The notes: generated by a model not told the origin, from the letters alone. Numbered from the stretch's first letter, positions 1 to 9,782 are shown. The stretch is DNA of 64,000 bases from CAVPCZ01 sp963779225 (GCA_963779225.1 CAVZWW010000002.1:186001-250000); one strand, 5' to 3'. Translations and numbers: made by a program.

Positions 1-4
1 TACC

Positions 5-2119
5 ATGCGACAGATCTCCCTGCTCCTTGCGTTCTCCCTTTGCTTCCTCCTTCCCTCCTGCTCTCCCGAACCGGATCATGTCCGGACAAAAAAGGTCTCC
101 AGAGAATTCCATGAACAGGGGCACACGCGGGTGGACGACTACTCCTGGCTGAACAATCCGAAGGACACCGCAGTGATCGCGCACCTTCAGAAAGAGAACG
201 CCTACGTAGAAGCGATGATGCAACACACGGAAGATCTCCAGAAGAGGATCTACGACGAGCTGGTTGCACGTATCGACCAGAAATATGTCTCGTTGCCGCG
301 AAAACAGAACGGGTACTGGTACTACACCCGCTATGACGAAGGACAACAGTACCCCCTCTACTGCAGAAAACAGGGGTCAACCGAAGCGCGTGAACAGGTT
401 TTTCTCGACCTCCCGGTATTGGCCCGGGGACATCAGATCTATGTGCTGCGCGGATATGACGTCAGCCGGGACAACAGGTGGCTCGCGTATGGCATCGACA
501 CCACCGGTGACAGACGCTGCGTGCTCTATTTCAAAGATCTGCAGTCTTCCCGGGTATCCCCGGAGATCATCGCCAACACCAGTGGCGACTATGCCTGGGC
601 AATGGATGGCAAAACAGTCTATTATGTTGTGAACGACCACACCGTCCGCGCCTACAGGGTCAAACGCCACACGCTGGGGAGCGACCCCGCCACTGACCGG
701 GAGGTCTTTGCCGAACGGGACAGCACCTTCGAGGTTGGACTCTCCACCACGCGGGACAACAGGTATATCTTCATCACCTCCGGCAGCACGCTCACCAGCG
801 AATGCAGATATATCGATGCCCTCCGCCCCGGAAGCACCCCCGTAGTCATTCAGCCCCGGCGGAAAAATCTCCTGTATACACTCGAGGACTATGAGGGCAA
901 GTCGTTCTTCATTCAGACGAATAGCAGCGCCAAGAACTTCAAGCTCGTCCGCACCCCCATCCTTGCACCGGGCATGAAGAACTGGGTCGACCTCATCCCG
1001 CATCGTACGGATGCGCTGCTGGAATACGCAATGGTGTTCACACGGTACATCGTGGCCCAGCAATACATCCAGGGTCTACCCCAGATTCTCATCATCAATC
1101 GTTCCACACATCAGCAGCACTATGTGGATTTCGGCGAGGAAGCGTACGTCGCCAGGATGTCCACGGCCACCGATGCATATGATCTGGACAGCATCCGCTT
1201 TTCATACAGCTCACTCACCACACCGCGCTCCGACTTCAGGTACGGTCTGATATCGCGAAAGAAGACCTTGCTGAAGCAGGAGAAGATCGGGGGAGGGTAC
1301 GACCCCGCGCTGTACGAAACGAAACGTCTGTGGGCAACGGCGCCGGATAGCGTGAAAATTCCCATCAGCATGGTCTACAGAAAATCCCTTCTCAAAAAGG
1401 ACGGCTCAAACCCCGCACTGTTGTATGCCTACGGGTCGTACGGGATCAGCACAAACCCTTCGTTCAACAGCCCGGTCATCAGCCTGCTGGACCGCGGGTT
1501 CGTGTTCGCGATCGGACATATCCGTGGCGGACAGGAGATGGGGCGTCGCTGGTACGAGGATGGAAAGTTGTTGAAGAAGAAGAACACGTTCACCGATTTC
1601 ATTGCCTGCGCGGAATATCTTGTCCGGGAACAGTATACCGCACCGGAGAAACTCTTCATCAACGGCGGGAGCGCCGGCGGGATGCTCATGGGCGCCGTGA
1701 CCAATATGCGCCCTGACCTTTTCCGCGGCGTGCTGGCCGAAGTTCCGTGGATGGACGTCATCACCGACAGCTTCAACACGGACCTGCCACTTACCACGCT
1801 GGAATGGGATGAATGGGGCGATCCGCACGACAAGGAGCAGTACGAGTACCTGCTGAGCTGGTCACCGTATGACAACGTACGAAAAGCGCGCTACCCTGCC
1901 ATTTTCGCAACCGGTGGTCTGAATGACACGCAGGTCCCCTTCTTCTCTCCGGCCAAATGGGTTGCCAAGGTGCGCGAAAATAACGCCGGTGCCAACCCCG
2001 TTCTCTTCAAATGCAACATGGGGGCCGGCCACTCGGGAGAGTCAGGGAGGTTTGAAAGGCTGAAACTCACAGCGCTGAAGTACGCGTTTATGCTGGACCT
2101 GCTGGGGACGGGGGCATAG
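5..2119 (+). CDS. Secreted prolyl oligopeptidase family (S9) serine peptidase
   Basis: A 704-aa protein of the size usual for prolyl oligopeptidase or oligopeptidase B. The N-terminus has a hydrophobic stretch ending in a lipobox-like LLPSC, so it is probably an exported lipoprotein. Residues from about 30 to 420 would form the beta-propeller, and the rest the alpha/beta-hydrolase domain. The catalytic triad is visible: Ser556 in GGSAGG, Asp641 in LNDTQVPF and His676 in GAGHSGESG. The family cleaves short proline-containing or basic peptides, so a role in peptide scavenging is likely, but the exact specificity is not readable. The start lies four bases from the window edge, so its promoter is outside. 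It is convergent with the dsbD-like gene. Confidence 0.9.
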   Translation: MRQISLLLAFSLCFLLPSCSPEPDHVRTKKVSREFHEQGHTRVDDYSWLNNPKDTAVIAHLQKENAYVEAMMQHTEDLQKRIYDELVARIDQKYVSLPRKQNGYWYYTRYDEGQQYPLYCRKQGSTEAREQVFLDLPVLARGHQIYVLRGYDVSRDNRWLAYGIDTTGDRRCVLYFKDLQSSRVSPEIIANTSGDYAWAMDGKTVYYVVNDHTVRAYRVKRHTLGSDPATDREVFAERDSTFEVGLSTTRDNRYIFITSGSTLTSECRYIDALRPGSTPVVIQPRRKNLLYTLEDYEGKSFFIQTNSSAKNFKLVRTPILAPGMKNWVDLIPHRTDALLEYAMVFTRYIVAQQYIQGLPQILIINRSTHQQHYVDFGEEAYVARMSTATDAYDLDSIRFSYSSLTTPRSDFRYGLISRKKTLLKQEKIGGGYDPALYETKRLWATAPDSVKIPISMVYRKSLLKKDGSNPALLYAYGSYGISTNPSFNSPVISLLDRGFVFAIGHIRGGQEMGRRWYEDGKLLKKKNTFTDFIACAEYLVREQYTAPEKLFINGGSAGGMLMGAVTNMRPDLFRGVLAEVPWMDVITDSFNTDLPLTTLEWDEWGDPHDKEQYEYLLSWSPYDNVRKARYPAIFATGGLNDTQVPFFSPAKWVAKVRENNAGANPVLFKCNMGAGHSGESGRFERLKLTALKYAFMLDLLGTGA

Positions 2120-2212
2120 AAGGCAGAGGCCCGGAATCGAGAGATAGAAGGCAAACGCCGAAGCCTGCATTCCCGCAGGACGCGCCTGGTGCCTGAAGAC
2201 AACGGCCCTTGC

Positions 2213-4495
2213 TCAATGCACCCGTTCCAGCGCCTCGAGAACTATGCCCGGGGTGATGATCTCCGGCAGAAGGATGGGCTCTGCCTTCATACCTGAAGGA
2301 TAGAGAACATAGAGGGGTACACTGTTCCGGCCGAATTGCGCCAGTGCCTTGGTGATGAGCGTGTCGCGGTTGGTCCAATCGGCCTTGAACGTGGTCACTC
2401 CTTTGCCCGCAAACGCCCGCTGGACCTCTGTCGAATTGAAGGCTACCTTTTCGTTAACCTGGCAGCTCAAACACCAGGCCGCCGTAAAATCAATGAACAC
2501 CGGTCTGCCCTCTTCGCGCAGCCGGGTGACGGCCTCGGCCGAAAATGGCTCCCACCGGATCTCCCCCTGTTGATGGATGCCCTCCACCGACGCGACCTTC
2601 GATTCAATATTGTGCAGCGCGAGGAACAGGCCCCCGGCTACGGCGAGGGCGGCAAGCAACTGGGCGATCGCGCGGGCGGGCTGTTCCCTGGCAATATTCC
2701 CCCACCGCCCGTAGATCCACCCGCCCACACTCGCGACAAGCAGCGCCAGGAGCAGTATCGCCATACCTTCCGTCCCCGTTTGCAGGCCCAGCACCCACAC
2801 GAGCCAGAGGACCGTGGCCATCAACAGGAAGCCAAGAAACTGCTTCAGCGATTCCATCCAGGCGCCGGGTTTCGGCACAAATCGAAGCAACCGGGGGGAA
2901 CTGGTCAGAATGATATAGGGTGCGGCCATCCCCAGACCGAGGAATGTGAAAATGAGGAATGAGACAAACGCAGGCTGACTGAGTGCGAAGCCCAGCGCCG
3001 AACCCATGAAGGGAGCGGTGCAGGGAGTGGCGACAACCGTCGCAAGGACACCGCTGGTAAACGACCCCCAGTAACTTGCGCTGCCCGAAGCACTCTGCCC
3101 GACCCCCGCGAGTGAGACGCCGATTTCGAAGACCCCGAACATGCTCAGGCCGAAAAGATAGAGGAACATCGAAAGCACAATCACAAATGCAGGCGACTGT
3201 AACTGGAATCCCCAGCCCAGCTGCTCCCCGCTCGCGCGCAACAGCAGGAGGAGACCGGACAGAATCCAGAACGAAACCAGAACTCCCAGCGTGAAAAGAA
3301 GGCCGTGTTTCAACTTCTTCTTCGGGTCTTCACCGGCCTGTTGAACAAAGCCCATGATCTTGAGCGAGAGGACGGGGAGAACACAGGGCATCAAATTGAG
3401 GATGATCCCGCCGAGGAATGCGAAACCCAGCGCCAGAAGGAGGGTCGGTGACTCCGAAGCGGGAGCGGAAGACCCGGATGTAACGCCTTCCGGAGAATCC
3501 TTCGGCGTCTGAGAGCGGGCGGGCAGACCGCTTTCTCCACGAGGGCTCTGTAGCTGAGAGAGACCGGGCGAACCCCCTCTCGCAGAATCGTTCCGTGCCG
3601 GAGAGAGACCCGGCGACTTCTCCGGAACACCCGTTTCCTCCGCTCTGGTTTTTATCTCCAGAGCTCTGGGGGAACCGGTTCTGGTCCATCCGCTCGTTGA
3701 GACAAGAACTCCCCCGATTTCCGGAAGACGACCCTTGTGTGCGGGGTCCAGGGCGATCGTCAACACAAATCCGTCATCCGCCTTTTCCAGTTTCTGAGCG
3801 GGAGCGTACTGAATCAGAGATGATTGATAGGGGAAAAACGTGACCCCCTTGAGTTGCCCTTTGTACCAGTCCGGCTGGACCAGACGGATGTGCAGGTTCC
3901 CTTCACCCCGTGTTGCCCGCACTCCCCAATCGGAGGAAAGGATGGGGAGACGCGACCGGGCATGTTCGAACAGCGTACGGTGCTCGCTGCTCATCCGGAC
4001 GCCACCGGATGCCGCAGGAATGGTCAGCGTGAGCAGTGCCTCACCGGGGATACAGCTCTCTTTGCAGGCCAACCACTCCACCTTTGCACGGAGTGAAGCC
4101 AGGTCTCCATCCTTGAGTCCCCCCGGGGGGGTAAGTCTGACAAGCAGGACGACATCACCTTCATACCCCAGATTGATCAGTCCACCGAACTCAAACGCAT
4201 CGGGATACGGCCACTGGATATCTCCGGCTTTCCACCCCGGGGGCAACTGCCATTCGACCTCTGTCGGTAGTCCTGTATCTCCGGGATTCCTCCAGTAGAT
4301 ATGCCAGCCCGGCTCCAGAATGAAAGAAACAGCCACCCAGATGGGTTTGCCCGGTTCGAAGGCCACCACCTCCGGCAGCAGCGACGCCGCAACGGGTTCT
4401 GGACCCGATGGCTGTGCGAACGAAAGGCTCACACCCATGAGGAGCACGACGAGCGCTGCAGCCGGTGTACGGACGTTCATAGACTGATTATTCAT
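2213..4495 (-). CDS. DsbD-like thiol:disulfide interchange protein with thioredoxin domain
   Basis: About 760 aa in three parts. An N-terminal signal peptide and periplasmic DsbD-alpha-like domain come first, then a Ser/Pro/Gly-rich linker with recurring SPGLS units (roughly residues 290-350). A multi-pass membrane domain follows, with the two cysteine motifs MPCVLPV and ATPCTAP. Last is a thioredoxin-like domain with WCLSC. Family knowledge: electrons pass from cytoplasmic thioredoxin through the membrane cysteines to periplasmic reductases or apocytochromes. The start at 4495 is the first ATG. An ATG at 4480 leaves a cleaner signal peptide and is equally possible. The gene lies downstream of lacI on the same strand but looks like a separate housekeeping function. 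Confidence 0.85.
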   Translation of the reverse strand: MNNQSMNVRTPAAALVVLLMGVSLSFAQPSGPEPVAASLLPEVVAFEPGKPIWVAVSFILEPGWHIYWRNPGDTGLPTEVEWQLPPGWKAGDIQWPYPDAFEFGGLINLGYEGDVVLLVRLTPPGGLKDGDLASLRAKVEWLACKESCIPGEALLTLTIPAASGGVRMSSEHRTLFEHARSRLPILSSDWGVRATRGEGNLHIRLVQPDWYKGQLKGVTFFPYQSSLIQYAPAQKLEKADDGFVLTIALDPAHKGRLPEIGGVLVSTSGWTRTGSPRALEIKTRAEETGVPEKSPGLSPARNDSARGGSPGLSQLQSPRGESGLPARSQTPKDSPEGVTSGSSAPASESPTLLLALGFAFLGGIILNLMPCVLPVLSLKIMGFVQQAGEDPKKKLKHGLLFTLGVLVSFWILSGLLLLLRASGEQLGWGFQLQSPAFVIVLSMFLYLFGLSMFGVFEIGVSLAGVGQSASGSASYWGSFTSGVLATVVATPCTAPFMGSALGFALSQPAFVSFLIFTFLGLGMAAPYIILTSSPRLLRFVPKPGAWMESLKQFLGFLLMATVLWLVWVLGLQTGTEGMAILLLALLVASVGGWIYGRWGNIAREQPARAIAQLLAALAVAGGLFLALHNIESKVASVEGIHQQGEIRWEPFSAEAVTRLREEGRPVFIDFTAAWCLSCQVNEKVAFNSTEVQRAFAGKGVTTFKADWTNRDTLITKALAQFGRNSVPLYVLYPSGMKAEPILLPEIITPGIVLEALERVH

Positions 4496-4526
4496 CAAAA
4501 GGATGCCTTAGTGATCTGCTTCTACA

Positions 4527-4546
4527 CCGGGAGTTATATATCCCGG
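4527..4546. promoter_or_regulatory. Inverted repeat upstream of the dsbD-like gene
   Basis: CCGGGA and TCCCGG flank an 8-bp AT-rich centre, GTTATATA, in the 60-bp gap between lacI and the dsbD-like gene. It could be an operator or a weak stem-loop ending the lacI transcript. There is no U-run. Confidence 0.3.
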
Positions 4547-4557
4547 GGGTTCCGTTC

Positions 4558-5640
4558 TCAGGCCTGCGTATCGGCAAGGGGTTGCCGGGAATGCCGGGCC
4601 GGCCTCGCGCCTGAATGCGGGTGCTTGATCGCCGTCCGGGCGAGAATCAGTTTCGTGGGGAGCGTGATCAAACGCGGCACGAACTGGCTCCCATAGCGGA
4701 TGTGTTCCAGCGTGAGGTCGAGTGCTTTGCGGCCAAGATCGTTTGTCGGTTGTTCGATGTAGGTCATGGGCGGCGAGAGCGCCTGATTCATCCCGCTGTT
4801 CCCGAACCCGATGATGTCGATGTCGTCCGGGATCTTCAGCCCCATCTCCCCCGCGGCCCGGTATAACCCCAGTGCCAGCGGAAAAGTCGCAGCGAATACG
4901 AAATCCGGACGCTCACCCGATTCACAGATCTTCTTGAAACCCTGGTACCCATCCTGTTCGCCGAAGCCGCTGTGTGTTACCCAGCGCGGTTCAATGGGGA
5001 GTCCATGCTTCTTCATCGCATCAGCGAACCCGCGGAACCGTTCACGCCCGATGCTGGTGTGCTGATATCCGCCCAGGTGACCCAGCTTCTTGTGACCGAT
5101 CGCGATTGCATGCTCCGTGGCGGTGAACGCCCCGCCGTAGTCATCAACCACAACTTTCGTGAACCCGTCTATGTCCAGGACACGGTCAATGAAGGTCAAC
5201 GGAATCCCCAGCTCCCGCACCTCCTCAAATGGCGCAGCATCGGTGGTTTGCTGCGTCACCGAAATGATAAGCCCGTCCACCCGCATGGAGAGCAGTGAGC
5301 GGAGGTGACGTTGTTCGCGCTCCGCATTCTCCTGCGACACCGTCAGGATAATCTCGTAGTTTGTTTCAAAGGCTGCGTCATAAATGGATTCGATGATCGA
5401 AGAGAAAAACACATGGGCAATTTTTGGGATGATCACCCCGATCGTGTTGGATCTTCGCGACGAGAGACTGCTGGCGATCCGGTTCGGCGTGTAGCCCATC
5501 TCGCGGGCCATCTTTTTGACCTTCTTGACCGTCTCCACCGAAATGTCCGGATGCCCGCGCAACGCCTTGGATACGGTCACGGTCGAAACATGAAGCTTTC
5601 TCGCAATATCCGAAAGCCTTACCTGAAACCCCTTTTTCAC
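4558..5640 (-). CDS. LacI-family transcriptional regulator
   Basis: 360 aa with the usual LacI layout. A DNA-binding helix-turn-helix sits at about residues 6-30 (LSDIARKLHVSTVTVSKAL), a hinge helix near 50-60 (PNRIASSLSSRRS), then a periplasmic-binding-protein-like sugar-sensing domain. The start is GTG. It follows the rhamnogalacturonan esterase and GH105 genes on the same strand, so it most likely senses a pectin-derived sugar and represses those genes. The tandem repeat at 8487-8509 is a candidate binding site. The pairing of regulator and site is inferred from position only. Confidence 0.9.
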   Translation of the reverse strand: MKKGFQVRLSDIARKLHVSTVTVSKALRGHPDISVETVKKVKKMAREMGYTPNRIASSLSSRRSNTIGVIIPKIAHVFFSSIIESIYDAAFETNYEIILTVSQENAEREQRHLRSLLSMRVDGLIISVTQQTTDAAPFEEVRELGIPLTFIDRVLDIDGFTKVVVDDYGGAFTATEHAIAIGHKKLGHLGGYQHTSIGRERFRGFADAMKKHGLPIEPRWVTHSGFGEQDGYQGFKKICESGERPDFVFAATFPLALGLYRAAGEMGLKIPDDIDIIGFGNSGMNQALSPPMTYIEQPTNDLGRKALDLTLEHIRYGSQFVPRLITLPTKLILARTAIKHPHSGARPARHSRQPLADTQA

Positions 5641-5718
5641 AGGAGATCCCTTTCCATACTTTGCTGCAGTCCACCCTTACCAGTTACTTTTTTCGCGTCC
5701 CGGATATATCACCCGATG

Positions 5719-7257
5719 TCAACGCCGCCCCCCGTCGCCCGCAGGCTCCGTCTTCCATGTCAACAGCCATCGAACGAACTGCTCCGCTGCACGATCATTG
5801 TCGCAATCTGCGGGAAGCCGGCGGTGGTCAAAGTACTCATTGTATATCCATGGGTCACCCAGCGCAAACACCATCCCCTTCCCCACCCTCGATGTCGCCA
5901 TCAGCATCAGGGTGTCCTGCGTAAGAAGCGGTGTTGCCGGCGGCGTGAGGGCCAGGGAACTCACCTCTTTCATGAAGATCTTCCGTACACCGCGAAAGAT
6001 GGGATGATCGGGAAGGTCGCTGCACATCCCCGTGGAGTATTCTTTTCCCATCACACGGTGATGGCTGTCTTCGCGGAAATGGATGCCGAATCGCCCGGCG
6101 AGGTTGTTCCAGTGAGTGAATTCCGCATTGCCGCGATCGTTGCCGAGAAGAACGAGCGTGCCACCGTTTTCCACCCAGCGTGCGACAACGGTGATGGAAG
6201 CCGTGTCGATAGTGTGCGGTTCAGCGGTCTCCGCAGGCGTGTCGGGATCGACGATAATGTACACGTCCAGCAGGCCGAGTCGCTCCGGCGTGGGCGCGTC
6301 CGGTACGGTCGCGAGATTCGCACCAAGCCTGTCGACCACTCCGCCCAGAAGGGAGAATCCGGAGTTCGCCGTGTCATTCCAGGTGTAGTGGAACCGGGTA
6401 CGCGTGCCATCTTTTTCTTCACGCCATTCCGAGTTGAAAAAGCAGTCGAGGCCGACACACTTCCCCGCTCCGGGAAATGTCCCCCGGGAGGGACTCTTCA
6501 GATGATCGGCCAGCGGAAGCCCGAGCTGCCGGATTCCGTCCGCCACAAGACCGGCCACAGCCAGCCCCCCGCGCTGTGTGAAGTGGGTATTGTCCTGCCT
6601 CGGCTTCGACCCGGGTCCAAACTCGCCCGCCTTCGTCCACAGAAACAGTGGTTTCGTGCCCTCCGGACCGAGTCCCTCAAAGAGGGTCTTGCTTGAAGCA
6701 TGCAGGTCGATCAGTGGAACCCCCTCTTTACGCGACACTTCCCGGACGACGCCGGGATACTCGCCATGTGTGTCGACCAATGCACCCTCTGCGTTGAAGG
6801 CGCGACGGTTGACCGGGGTGATCAGGACGGGCAATCCTCCTCTTTCGCGAACATCCCGCACGAACCGCTGAAGATTGGTTTTGTATGCACCGTGAGCATC
6901 GGCATACCTCGTGCTGTCAGCAACTTTCTGATCGTTATGGCCGAACTGTATCAGGACATAGTCGCCGGGACGGACCTGCGCAAGCAATGTATCCCAGAGC
7001 CGCTGATCGATAAAGCTCTTCGTGCTGCGCCCGCCCCGGGCGAAGTTAATGAGCTCCACACCGCCGTCAAGAAAGTAACGGAACGACTGCCCCCATCCAC
7101 GTTCGGGAGAGTCGATGACGGGCTTGTCCGCCATCGTCGAATCCCCCGCGAGCAGTATGCGGATCGACTCCTGCGGGGTCCAGCCACACAGTCCGAGCAG
7201 GAGAAGGAGGAGGAGAGGGAAAGGCCTCCGGTTGCGGAGACGCAGAAGCCCGCTCAT
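5719..7257 (-). CDS. Rhamnogalacturonan acetylesterase (SGNH/GDSL) with C-terminal GATase-like domain
   Basis: 512 aa. After a leucine-rich signal peptide the SGNH hydrolase blocks are clear: GDSTMAD (nucleophile Ser), GGRSTKSF, the QFGHND block and DNTHF (catalytic Asp and His). This spacing is typical of rhamnogalacturonan acetylesterases (CE12-like), which deacetylate pectin. About 220 C-terminal residues (from near IIVDPDTPAE) look like a class-I glutamine-amidotransferase-like/DUF4350 fold, without an obvious catalytic Cys. The longer open frame begins at 7587 inside GH105. I chose the ATG at 7257 because it gives the signal peptide and lies one base after the GH105 stop. Exported, and acts with GH105. 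Confidence 0.85.
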   Translation of the reverse strand: MSGLLRLRNRRPFPLLLLLLLGLCGWTPQESIRILLAGDSTMADKPVIDSPERGWGQSFRYFLDGGVELINFARGGRSTKSFIDQRLWDTLLAQVRPGDYVLIQFGHNDQKVADSTRYADAHGAYKTNLQRFVRDVRERGGLPVLITPVNRRAFNAEGALVDTHGEYPGVVREVSRKEGVPLIDLHASSKTLFEGLGPEGTKPLFLWTKAGEFGPGSKPRQDNTHFTQRGGLAVAGLVADGIRQLGLPLADHLKSPSRGTFPGAGKCVGLDCFFNSEWREEKDGTRTRFHYTWNDTANSGFSLLGGVVDRLGANLATVPDAPTPERLGLLDVYIIVDPDTPAETAEPHTIDTASITVVARWVENGGTLVLLGNDRGNAEFTHWNNLAGRFGIHFREDSHHRVMGKEYSTGMCSDLPDHPIFRGVRKIFMKEVSSLALTPPATPLLTQDTLMLMATSRVGKGMVFALGDPWIYNEYFDHRRLPADCDNDRAAEQFVRWLLTWKTEPAGDGGRR

Positions 7258-7258
7258 G

Positions 7259-8461
7259 TCACCGGCCTCCCGTCTGTTCAAGGCAAAGTGCCGCCATGAT
7301 GAACGGACCAACGCCTTTGAAATCGTTGTCGCGCTGTGGTTCGCTGATGTAGTATTCAAAACTCCCGTCGCGATACGGATTGCCTCCGAGCCCGGCCCCC
7401 CGGCAGGTTTTGTGCAGGGAAACCAGTCCGCTGTGGTCTTCCACCGTAATGAATTGTTTGAGAATTCCGGCGAACGACTCTTCGGCCGCTTTCCGGTAGG
7501 CGGGCGGGAGATATCCCATTCGCGCTCCCCTTGCCAAAGCGTAAACGAACATGCACGACGCCGAAGCCTCCAGGTAGTTCCCTTCACGGCCCGGCAGATC
7601 CATCACCTGATACCAGACCGCACTGCCGGGGTCGCGGTACCGGAGGAGTGCTTCGGCAAGACGACCGAGGATAGCCGCCAGCTGTTTGCGGCCGGGATGT
7701 GATTCGGGCAATACCTCAAGAACGTCGACGAGTCCCATCGCATACCACCCGATCGCACGCCCCCAGAAATGTGGAGACCTCCCGGTGACCGGGTCGGCCC
7801 AGCGCTGTGCCTTGCTCTCGTCCCACGCATGGTAGAGCAGCCCTGATACGGTGTCCCGTGTGCGGGCTTCAATCTCCGTGAATTGTTTCACGACGTCGTC
7901 AAGGTTTCCCGGTTCGCTGAACAGGACTCCATACCGCGCGTAAAACGGCTCGGCCATATACAGACCGTCCAGCCACATCTGATAGGGGTAGATCTGCTTG
8001 TGCCAGAAGCCTCCTGACGCAGTCCGCGGCTGCTCCCGGAGCTGCTTCCGGAGAAGCTCTGCGGCACGGCGGTATTTCTCCTGACCCGTTTTCGAATACA
8101 ACCAGAGCAACTGCCGTCCTGCCGGGATATTGTCCAGGTTGAATGTCCCGTATTCGTACGTCCGAATGTTGCCTTCTTCCGTCACATACAGATCGATCTC
8201 CCGCTGAATATAGTCGGCGTACCTCCGGTCGTCTGTCACCGTCCAGACCTGCCGGAGAGCTTCAAGCATGACTCCCGGCTCGTACCCCCAGCGTGCTCCG
8301 TGCTTTTCCGAGGGATAGAAGATGGAATCCGGCTGCCGCTGCATGAAGGATTCCGCCATGCGAACGGACCAGGGGAGCGATGCGCTTATCGGTTCCGCCT
8401 GCCGGCACGAAACGAACATACAGGCCAGGGAGATAAGGAATACGCTGCGTGTGAGCTGCAC
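7259..8461 (-). CDS. GH105 unsaturated rhamnogalacturonyl hydrolase
   Basis: 400 aa. GH105 hallmarks are WGRAIGWYAMGLVDVLE near the middle and the C-terminal NDFKGVGPFI block, as in YteR/RhiN. Family enzymes remove the unsaturated galacturonyl residue left by pectate or rhamnogalacturonan lyases. The start is GTG, preceded by a strong GGAGG seven bases upstream, and the N-terminus (LISLACMFVSC) is a lipoprotein signal. It is the first gene of the pectin operon and is followed after one base by the acetylesterase. No lyase or SusCD transporter is present in the window, so those must be encoded elsewhere. Confidence 0.9.
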   Translation of the reverse strand: MQLTRSVFLISLACMFVSCRQAEPISASLPWSVRMAESFMQRQPDSIFYPSEKHGARWGYEPGVMLEALRQVWTVTDDRRYADYIQREIDLYVTEEGNIRTYEYGTFNLDNIPAGRQLLWLYSKTGQEKYRRAAELLRKQLREQPRTASGGFWHKQIYPYQMWLDGLYMAEPFYARYGVLFSEPGNLDDVVKQFTEIEARTRDTVSGLLYHAWDESKAQRWADPVTGRSPHFWGRAIGWYAMGLVDVLEVLPESHPGRKQLAAILGRLAEALLRYRDPGSAVWYQVMDLPGREGNYLEASASCMFVYALARGARMGYLPPAYRKAAEESFAGILKQFITVEDHSGLVSLHKTCRGAGLGGNPYRDGSFEYYISEPQRDNDFKGVGPFIMAALCLEQTGGR

Positions 8462-8486
8462 GGTCTTTCCTCCGGACGGCAGGAGA

Positions 8487-8509
8487 TTACTTTATCGCTT
8501 ACTTTATCG
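8487..8509 (-). promoter_or_regulatory. Tandem operator candidate for the pectin operon
   Basis: Two direct copies of an 11-bp element (TTACTTTATCG on the plus strand) start at 8487 and 8499, 12 bp apart. They cover the expected transcription start of the promoter at 8516-8544, a natural place for a repressor to bind. The LacI protein encoded 3 kb downstream is the obvious candidate, although LacI sites are usually palindromic and this one is a direct repeat. Confidence 0.45.
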
Positions 8510-8515
8510 ATGACT

Positions 8516-8544
8516 AATATGCAAAGCCGCATTCACATTGTCAA
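8516..8544 (-). promoter_or_regulatory. Sigma70-type promoter of the GH105 operon
   Basis: Read on the minus strand: a consensus -35 TTGACA (8544-8539), a 17-bp spacer and -10 CATATT (8521-8516). It lies about 55 bp upstream of the GH105 start codon. Confidence 0.55.
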
Positions 8545-8689
8545 GGGGTATCTTCTCAGGAACGCAGGGAGCGGGGCTGTCCGGGGGAAACGCGTTGAAG
8601 GCAGCCTACGTCAGTCCCTCGGATTGTCGCCGTCTGGCAAAGGTTCAGGCTATCGGGCGATTTGCGGCAGCAGAGCTGAGGCCGCCCGG

Positions 8690-9778
8690 TCAGTCTGTGA
8701 AGGAGGAGTCAAAGACGGCGGAGCAAAATCCACTCTCCCCGTCACGCGCAAAGACGTCCGCCACCGGGGTTGAAAGCCGCTCACGAAAACGCTGCAGCAT
8801 GGATGATGAATCCAGCAATGCCGCGTGATAGACGGTCCCATCAAACGCGGGGTAGGATGGATTGATGGTGACCGCGACGAGCCGGGGAGTGTGCCGATAG
8901 GAAATCCGGGCTACCCGGGAATCCATCTGCTCGAGAAGCGCGGCAGTCTTCGTGGGATCGCCGGCGAGAAGGAGCTTAAACGGATCGTCAAAGACCACCT
9001 GAACAGGAGTCCCGGGCGTCTCATGGCTCGTGTGGCTCTGCTTGTGCCTCAGGGTGAGCCTCACCAGAGCACTGAGTCCCTGAAGTGTCACCATCCCGGG
9101 CACTATAACCTGCTTCAGACCGTCGGGGATCATCCGGAAGGCCATTTCCATCTCCTCAATCCCCTGGACGGCAGATGATGCCCGGTGCACCTGCACATCC
9201 TCCCCTATCAATTGCATACCCGAAGCGCGCGGCGTTGTTGTCGTCACCCGGGGAAAACTGAACAGCCGCTCTATGGCAAGCGTCTCGGTAACAAGCTGGT
9301 CGATATCCGTTGTCCGGGCCGCGCCGGTGGCAAAGACGATTCGTTCTGCCACAACCATCGGCGCAATGCGGTTCAACGAACCATCCACAAACACGGACCC
9401 CGCACCCACCGCCTGCATTCGTGAAACGACATCTTGCAGTTCATCGGTCTTGTTGGGCCCGGCAACAACAACCAGTCCGGGACTGGTGACGCGGAGTATC
9501 ACCACCTGACCCAGAGCGGTCCGGAAGGGGGTTTGCTCCACCTGTTCCAGACCGGCGCTTGAGACAGGGATGCACGATGTGGACGTCGTCACGAGCGTCC
9601 CGGTCTCCAGGTGAAGGCGGGGCTTCGGGAGCATGGTCACCGTATCGCGTTCCTCCCCGTCATACCCGATGCCGGTAACCCCGGCCGCCAACCGCCTTCT
9701 TTGCGCTTCGCGCAAGAGGACGCTGAGCGCGGTCGTCTTCCCCGTATTCTTGGCCGTTCCCGCAATGCCGATGATCAT
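8690..9778 (-). CDS. P-loop NTPase of the B12 operon, possible mutase reactivase (KamB-like)
   Basis: 362 aa from the ATG at 9778. The frame stays open to 10108, but only inside the upstream gene. The first residues form a Walker A loop, GTAKNTGKTT (G7 to T16), followed by long stretches of alternating beta-strand character such as QVVILRV and GLVVVAG. There are no membrane segments or signal peptide, so it is cytoplasmic. It starts four bases after the B12-domain gene and closes the operon. B12 aminomutases need ATP-dependent reactivases, and I recall the lysine 5,6-aminomutase partner KamB starting with a similar P-loop. The KamB link is memory plus context, not a computed match. Confidence 0.6.
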   Translation of the reverse strand: MIIGIAGTAKNTGKTTALSVLLREAQRRRLAAGVTGIGYDGEERDTVTMLPKPRLHLETGTLVTTSTSCIPVSSAGLEQVEQTPFRTALGQVVILRVTSPGLVVVAGPNKTDELQDVVSRMQAVGAGSVFVDGSLNRIAPMVVAERIVFATGAARTTDIDQLVTETLAIERLFSFPRVTTTTPRASGMQLIGEDVQVHRASSAVQGIEEMEMAFRMIPDGLKQVIVPGMVTLQGLSALVRLTLRHKQSHTSHETPGTPVQVVFDDPFKLLLAGDPTKTAALLEQMDSRVARISYRHTPRLVAVTINPSYPAFDGTVYHAALLDSSSMLQRFRERLSTPVADVFARDGESGFCSAVFDSSFTD

Positions 9779-9782
9779 GATC

